The notes under the pieces are model-generated. The model was not told the origin of the DNA and did not search any database. It saw only the letters and a program-made list of their open reading frames with translations. A DNA stretch of 44,225 nucleotides from positions 11,661-55,885 of the forward strand of contig PMST01000138.1 in NCBI GenBank assembly GCA_003168295.1. The letters run 5' to 3'. The DNA comes from Actinomycetota bacterium. Its GTDB lineage: Bacteria; Actinomycetota; Actinomycetes; Streptosporangiales; Streptosporangiaceae. The position numbers were made by a program, and so were the translations under genes. This document shows, piece by piece, positions 40,645 through 44,225 of this stretch (its first letter is position 1; each line of letters begins with the position of its first letter).

Positions 40645-42324
40645 ATGTCGGTCTCGGTATCCATGCCGCAACTCGGTGAGAGCGTCACCGAGGGCACCGT
40701 TACGCGCTGGCTCAAGAAGGAAGGCGAGCGTGTGGAGGTGGATGAGCCGCTCCTTGAGGTGTCGACGGACAAGGTAGACACCGAGATCCCCTCACCCGCG
40801 TCCGGGATCTTGCGCGGCATCGCGGTCGATGAGGACGAGACGGTCGCGGTGGGTGCGCAGCTCGCCGTGATCGAGGACAGCGAGACCAGCGAGTCCGCGC
40901 CGGAGGCGGCAGATGACTCACCTCCGGCCGCCGCCGCCGAGCCTGAGCCACCCGCGGCCGCACAGGACGAACCCTCTCCCGCGGCCAGCTCAGACGGCTC
41001 GCAGCCTAACTACGCGCCGCCGGCTGAGCCTGCGGGGCCGGCCCCGCAGGCTCAGCCCGCGCCGTCGGCGCCGTCCGGCCAGACTCCCGGCTATGCTCCG
41101 CCGCCGGCTTACGGTCAGCCGCAGACCTACAGCCAGCCGCCCGTCTACGGCCAGCCAGCGCCGCAGGCCGAGGCCCCGCAGACGACTCAGGAGCCCGCGC
41201 CGAGCCAGCCGTCGGCGCCGTCCGGCCAGAACGGATCGACAGCTTCGCCGGGTTCTCCGGCCGAGACCACGTCAGCCGAGGACTATCCGCCGCCCGCGCC
41301 GCTGCCAACCGGCGGCGAGACGCCTTACGTCACCCCGCTCGTCCGCAAGCTCGCGGCTGAGCACGCCGTGAACCTGGACGATGTCACAGGAACCGGGGTC
41401 GGCGGCCGCATTCGCAAGCAAGATGTCATCGAGGCCGCCCGCGCCCAGCAGGCCGCCCAATCGCAGCAGGCCCAGAGCCAGAGCCCTGAGCCAGCCCAGG
41501 CGGCCCCGCAGGCACAGGAACCCCAGGAGGAAGTGCAGCCTGCGCCCGCTGAGCAGGCCGGTCCCCGCTCCGGCGCACCCGCACGCCCGGCCGTGGTTCC
41601 TTCCTCGCTGCGCGGCACGACCCAGCGCATGACCAGGCCCCGCCGGGTGATCGCCCAGCGAATGGTCGAGTCGCTGCAGGTCTCGGCGCAGCTCACCACG
41701 GTGGTCGAGGCCGACGTAACGGCCATCGCCAGGCTGCGCGAACGGGCCAAGGGCGATTTTGAGGCCAGGGAAGGCGTCAAGCTGACGTTCCTGCCGTTCT
41801 TTGCGCTCGCTGCCGTCGAGGCGCTGAAGGTCCACCCGAAGCTCAACGCCGTAATCGACGGGGACCAGATCACCTACCACGACGCCGAGCACGTCGGGAT
41901 CGCGGTCGACACCGAGCGCGGGCTGATGGTCCCCGTCATCCAAAATGCGGGCGACCTGAACATCGGCGGCCTCGCGCGCAAGATCGGGGATCTCGCGCTG
42001 CGTACGCGCTCGGGGCAGGTCGGCCCGGATGAGCTGGCCGGCGGCACGTTCACGCTGACCAACACGGGCAGCAGGGGCGCCTTGTTCGATACCCCGATCA
42101 TCAACCAGCCACAGGTCGCGATCCTCGGCACGGGAACCGTCGTCAAGCGGCCCGTCGTGGTCGAGGACCCGGCCCTGGGCGAGGTGATCGCGGTGCGCTC
42201 GATGGTGTACCTCGCGCTCACCTACGACCACCGGCTGGTGGACGGTGCCGATGCGACCCGGTTCCTCACCACGGTGAAGAACCGGCTCGAAGAAGGGGCC
42301 TTCGAAGCAGAACTAGGCCTCTAG
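40645..42324 (+). CDS. sucB: 2-oxoglutarate dehydrogenase E2 (dihydrolipoamide succinyltransferase)
   Basis: This 559-aa protein has a single lipoyl domain (residues 3-76) with lipoyl-Lys43 in [10 protein letters not shown] Pro/Ala/Gln-rich linker of about 130 residues contains YGQP/YSQPP-type repeats. The peripheral-subunit-binding domain is [20 protein letters not shown] with [16 protein letters not shown] second Ala/Gln linker and the catalytic domain from about residue 310 follow, ending with His529 of [13 protein letters not shown]. Many actinobacterial E2 proteins have two or three lipoyl domains; only one is present here. The linker DNA contains a perfect 36-bp palindrome. It is co-transcribed with lpdA; the E1 component is not in the window. 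Confidence 0.93.
   Translation: MSVSVSMPQLGESVTEGTVTRWLKKEGERVEVDEPLLEVSTDKVDTEIPSPASGILRGIAVDEDETVAVGAQLAVIEDSETSESAPEAADDSPPAAAAEPEPPAAAQDEPSPAASSDGSQPNYAPPAEPAGPAPQAQPAPSAPSGQTPGYAPPPAYGQPQTYSQPPVYGQPAPQAEAPQTTQEPAPSQPSAPSGQNGSTASPGSPAETTSAEDYPPPAPLPTGGETPYVTPLVRKLAAEHAVNLDDVTGTGVGGRIRKQDVIEAARAQQAAQSQQAQSQSPEPAQAAPQAQEPQEEVQPAPAEQAGPRSGAPARPAVVPSSLRGTTQRMTRPRRVIAQRMVESLQVSAQLTTVVEADVTAIARLRERAKGDFEAREGVKLTFLPFFALAAVEALKVHPKLNAVIDGDQITYHDAEHVGIAVDTERGLMVPVIQNAGDLNIGGLARKIGDLALRTRSGQVGPDELAGGTFTLTNTGSRGALFDTPIINQPQVAILGTGTVVKRPVVVEDPALGEVIAVRSMVYLALTYDHRLVDGADATRFLTTVKNRLEEGAFEAELGL
41022..41057. repeat. Perfect 36-bp palindrome within the sucB linker
   Basis: Each arm is 18 bp, with the centre between 41039 and 41040 (GGCTGAGCCTGCGGGGCC and its exact complement). 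It encodes [12 protein letters not shown] in the first Pro/Ala/Gln linker. Confidence 0.8.
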
Positions 42325-42359
42325 CCGCCGGTGGCGCTGACATTGGAGCTCCGGAACGC

Positions 42360-43277
42360 ATGAAGGTCGCGATAACCGGCTCGTCCGGGCTCATCGGCAC
42401 CGCGCTCGCGGCCAGCCTGCGCGCTAGCGGCCACGAGGTCATCCGGCTGGTCCGCCATCCCTCGCGGTCAGCCGATGAGGTCCGGTGGGACCCGCGTGCG
42501 GCCGACGCGGGCTTCAACCCGTCCAGTCCCGCTGAGCTGGACGGGCTCGGCGCCTGCGTGCACCTGGCTGGTGCGGGCGTCGCGGACCACCGCTGGACGG
42601 CGAGGTACAAGGCGGAGATCAGGACCAGCCGGGTGCTCGGCACCCGAGCGCTGGCGGGCGCGCTCACCAAGCTCGGCTCGCCGCCGGACACCCTGGTGTC
42701 CGGCTCGGCCATCGGCTGGTACGGAGATACCGGCGGACGGGAGGTCGATGAGTCCGCTCCCGCCGGGAAGGCATTCCTCTCCCGGGTGGTCGAGGACTGG
42801 GAAGCGGCCGCCGAGCCGGCCGCCGACGCGGGTATCCGCGTCGTCCACCCGCGCACCGGGCTGGTGCTCGCCGCGGGCGGCGGCATACTCGGCCGGCTGC
42901 TCCCCGCGGCCAGGCTCGGGATGTGCCCGAGGTTCGGTTCGGGTCACCAGGTCATGAGCTGGATTTCACTAGCGGACGAGGTCAATGCGATCCGTTTCCT
43001 CATCGACCACAAAGACATCGGCGGCCCGGTGAACCTGACGTCCCCCGCCCCGGCCACCGACTCCGAGTTCACTGCCGCCCTGTCCGCTGCCGTCGGCCGC
43101 CGCGACCTGCCCTGGCTCCGGGTACCCGCCCTGGCGCTGCGCCTAGGCCTCGGCGAGGCCGCCAGCGAGCTGCTGAACAGCGCCCGCGTCACCCCCACGC
43201 GCTTGCTGGAAGCCGGCTACGAGTTCCGCCACCCCACCGTCGCCGCGGCCCTGTCCGCCGAGCTTGCCCCGCGCTGA
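42360..43277 (+). CDS. TIGR01777-family NAD-dependent epimerase (YfcH-like)
   Basis: This 305-aa extended short-chain dehydrogenase fold has the dinucleotide motif AITGSSGLIGTAL at residues 4-16, the family signature CVHLAGAGVADHRWTARYKA, and SGSAIGWYGDTGGREVDESA with the active-site Tyr. A C-terminal DUF1731-like segment (PWLRVPALALRLGLGEAASE) follows. Its reaction is not established. The ATG at 42360 has no strong ribosome binding site, and the gap from sucB is 35 bp. TIGR01777 genes commonly follow sucB and precede lipB in actinomycetes (recalled). Here the next gene is instead a broken minus-strand gene that overlaps its end by 61 bp. Confidence 0.88.
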   Translation: MKVAITGSSGLIGTALAASLRASGHEVIRLVRHPSRSADEVRWDPRAADAGFNPSSPAELDGLGACVHLAGAGVADHRWTARYKAEIRTSRVLGTRALAGALTKLGSPPDTLVSGSAIGWYGDTGGREVDESAPAGKAFLSRVVEDWEAAAEPAADAGIRVVHPRTGLVLAAGGGILGRLLPAARLGMCPRFGSGHQVMSWISLADEVNAIRFLIDHKDIGGPVNLTSPAPATDSEFTAALSAAVGRRDLPWLRVPALALRLGLGEAASELLNSARVTPTRLLEAGYEFRHPTVAAALSAELAPR

Positions 43278-44127
43278 GCCTCCGCCTGTGCCTCTGGCGG
43301 CAACCACGTGATGGGCAGCGGCGGGCGCTGGAGCCCCTTCTCGATCGCCTGCCCGATTTCGCGGATAATGCCGGCCGTATCGGTCTTCATGCGCTTGGGC
43401 GCGAAGTGCAGCGGGAAGATGCCGTGAGCGATCAGTCTGTCGTGCCTCTCAGTAGTGCGATCCTGGTCCTTGGCCGCGAAATGATAAGCACGGGAGTCGA
43501 CTTCCGCGACGACGCCGGCCTCCTCCCACCAGGCGTCGGCCGTGGCGATGAAGATGCCGTCGGCGTCGAAAAGCTGCGCGTTGAATATCGGCCGCGGCAG
43601 ACCAGAACGCAGGATCAGCTGCCGGAAATCGCCCTCGGCGACCGACCTGACGCCGTCGCCCACCTCGGCGAGCGCCTCGCGTAGCAAGGCGGAGCCTGCT
43701 GATGGCCCCGACTCGAGCTCGGCGGCTAGCTCCGCCGTCGTGCAGGCATTCGCCTCGTGCGATGGATGCGGACAAACGCAACGCTCTGCCGCTTGCAATT
43801 CCACGGAATAAGTACATCCACCACATCCGGCCCGGGCGAGCGCAGGTGGTTTCGCCGCACCGCGGTCACCCCGGTAATCATGCTGCCCTGACCAGCGTAA
43901 AGCAGCGCTGCCATCTCCCGCTGATCCTGAGTCACCGTTCCGGTGACGCCGAGGTAAACGCCAGGCAGAAGCCGCTGCCAGGGACCTGCCGGCGCGATCC
44001 GGAACTGCAAGGCGCCTCGGGACATTCCGCAGGCGGATGCCTGCGCTCGCGAAACAACAAGATGCTGCTCCTGCAAGATGCGATTCAGGTGAGCGCCGTC
44101 GAATTCGGACTTTCGTGGCATGCGCAC
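43217..44127 (-). pseudogene. AbiEi antitoxin-like/DUF559-type protein, frameshifted with internal loss
   Basis: From an ATG at 44127 the first frame gives an N-terminal AbiEi-like winged helix (LNRILQEQHLVVSRAQASAC, GPWQRLLPGVYLGVTGTVTQ) through VDVLIPWNCKRQSVAFVRIH and RTRRM, then stops at 43726. The downstream frame continues the family: TAELAAELESGPSAGSALLR, EALAEVGDGVRSVAEGDFRQ, then the DUF559-like core IFIATADAWWEEAGVVAEVD with HFAAKDQDRTTERHDRLIAH, to a stop at 43217. Compared with the family as I know it, about 40 residues between RTRRM and TAELAAEL are missing and the frame changes. It is probably inactive. The full-length family occurs widely in actinomycetes as solitary genes of unknown function. 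Confidence 0.75.
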
Positions 44128-44165
44128 AGCTTGTCACCAAGCACTGACAAAACGCCGCCCCGCCG

Positions 44166-44192
44166 TCCCCCATGTCCCCCATGTCCCCCATG
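44166..44192. repeat. Three tandem copies of a 9-bp unit
   Basis: TCCCCCATG occurs three times head to tail (44166-44174, 44175-44183, 44184-44192). It lies in non-coding DNA upstream of the broken gene. It is a simple tandem repeat with no assigned role. Confidence 0.75.
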
Positions 44193-44225
44193 GGCAGAAT
44201 CCAATTGGGTCGGTGGCCCACCGTA

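Noticed and set aside
1..44225. CRISPR arrays, tRNA or rRNA genes, complete insertion sequences
   Set aside because: I looked for regularly spaced repeats, cloverleaf-like segments and transposase motifs and saw none that could be supported.

Overview
The window is very GC-rich, close to 70% by eye. It carries families typical of Actinomycetota: Lsr2, a SARP-type regulator, DUF5998, a DesK/NarL-type two-component system beside an ABC-2 transporter, and a pepA-lpd-sucB-TIGR01777 cluster. A soil actinomycete is likely, perhaps of the Streptosporangiales type, but nothing here fixes the genus. Several genes lack a Shine-Dalgarno sequence and instead have a TANNNT box 6-8 nt before the start codon, as expected for leaderless actinobacterial mRNAs.

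Layout. 1-3.8 kb, minus strand: a three-subunit molybdenum hydroxylase of the form II CO-dehydrogenase type (L, S, M), then the first codons of a HAD phosphatase that leaves the left edge. 4.0-6.2 kb: a class C beta-lactamase-like serine hydrolase, a small coiled-coil protein and an orphan DUF779 protein. 6.3-13.8 kb: the most unusual block. A class I glutamine amidotransferase overlaps a large SARP/ATPase/TPR regulator. An alpha/beta-hydrolase-glycosyltransferase fusion and a methyltransferase then diverge from a region with three heptamers at an exact 11-bp pitch, the architecture of SARP binding sites. 13.9-17.8 kb: an ArsB-like permease with a probable CTG start, a UspA-like protein, and an aldo/keto reductase divergent from a MarR-GNAT fusion. 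A near-perfect palindrome lies inside the promoter spacer between those last two. 17.8-23.8 kb: 3-mercaptopyruvate sulfurtransferase, a phosphodiesterase, DUF5998, cobS and an AidB-like acyl-CoA dehydrogenase. 23.8-25.4 kb: two strong hairpins, lsr2, and about 1 kb of lower-GC DNA without a convincing gene. 25.4-29.9 kb: a stand-alone LigD phosphoesterase domain, small proteins, a metallo-beta-lactamase-fold enzyme, a secreted repeat protein and a peptidase E-like protein. 29.9-33.7 kb: an ABC-2 transporter with histidine kinase and response regulator behind a nested inverted repeat. 33.6-37.5 kb: a membrane protein pair divergent from a ChrB-like protein, a frameshifted ABC permease remnant, and a GT-C type membrane glycosyltransferase. 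37.6-43.3 kb: pepA, lpd, sucB and a TIGR01777 epimerase. The right end holds a broken AbiEi/DUF559-like gene and a 9-bp tandem repeat.

How the genes may work together. The oxidoreductase operon would feed electrons from CO or another small substrate through its FAD and iron-sulfur subunits. The SARP block looks like a compact regulated modification module (glycosyl transfer, methyl transfer, perhaps amide chemistry), although its substrate cannot be read from the sequence. lpd and sucB supply the E3 and E2 subunits of 2-oxoglutarate dehydrogenase. The best candidates for undescribed biology are the SARP-box module with its fusion protein, whose hydrolase triad is degenerate, and the operator architecture of the MarR-GNAT/aldo-keto reductase pair.
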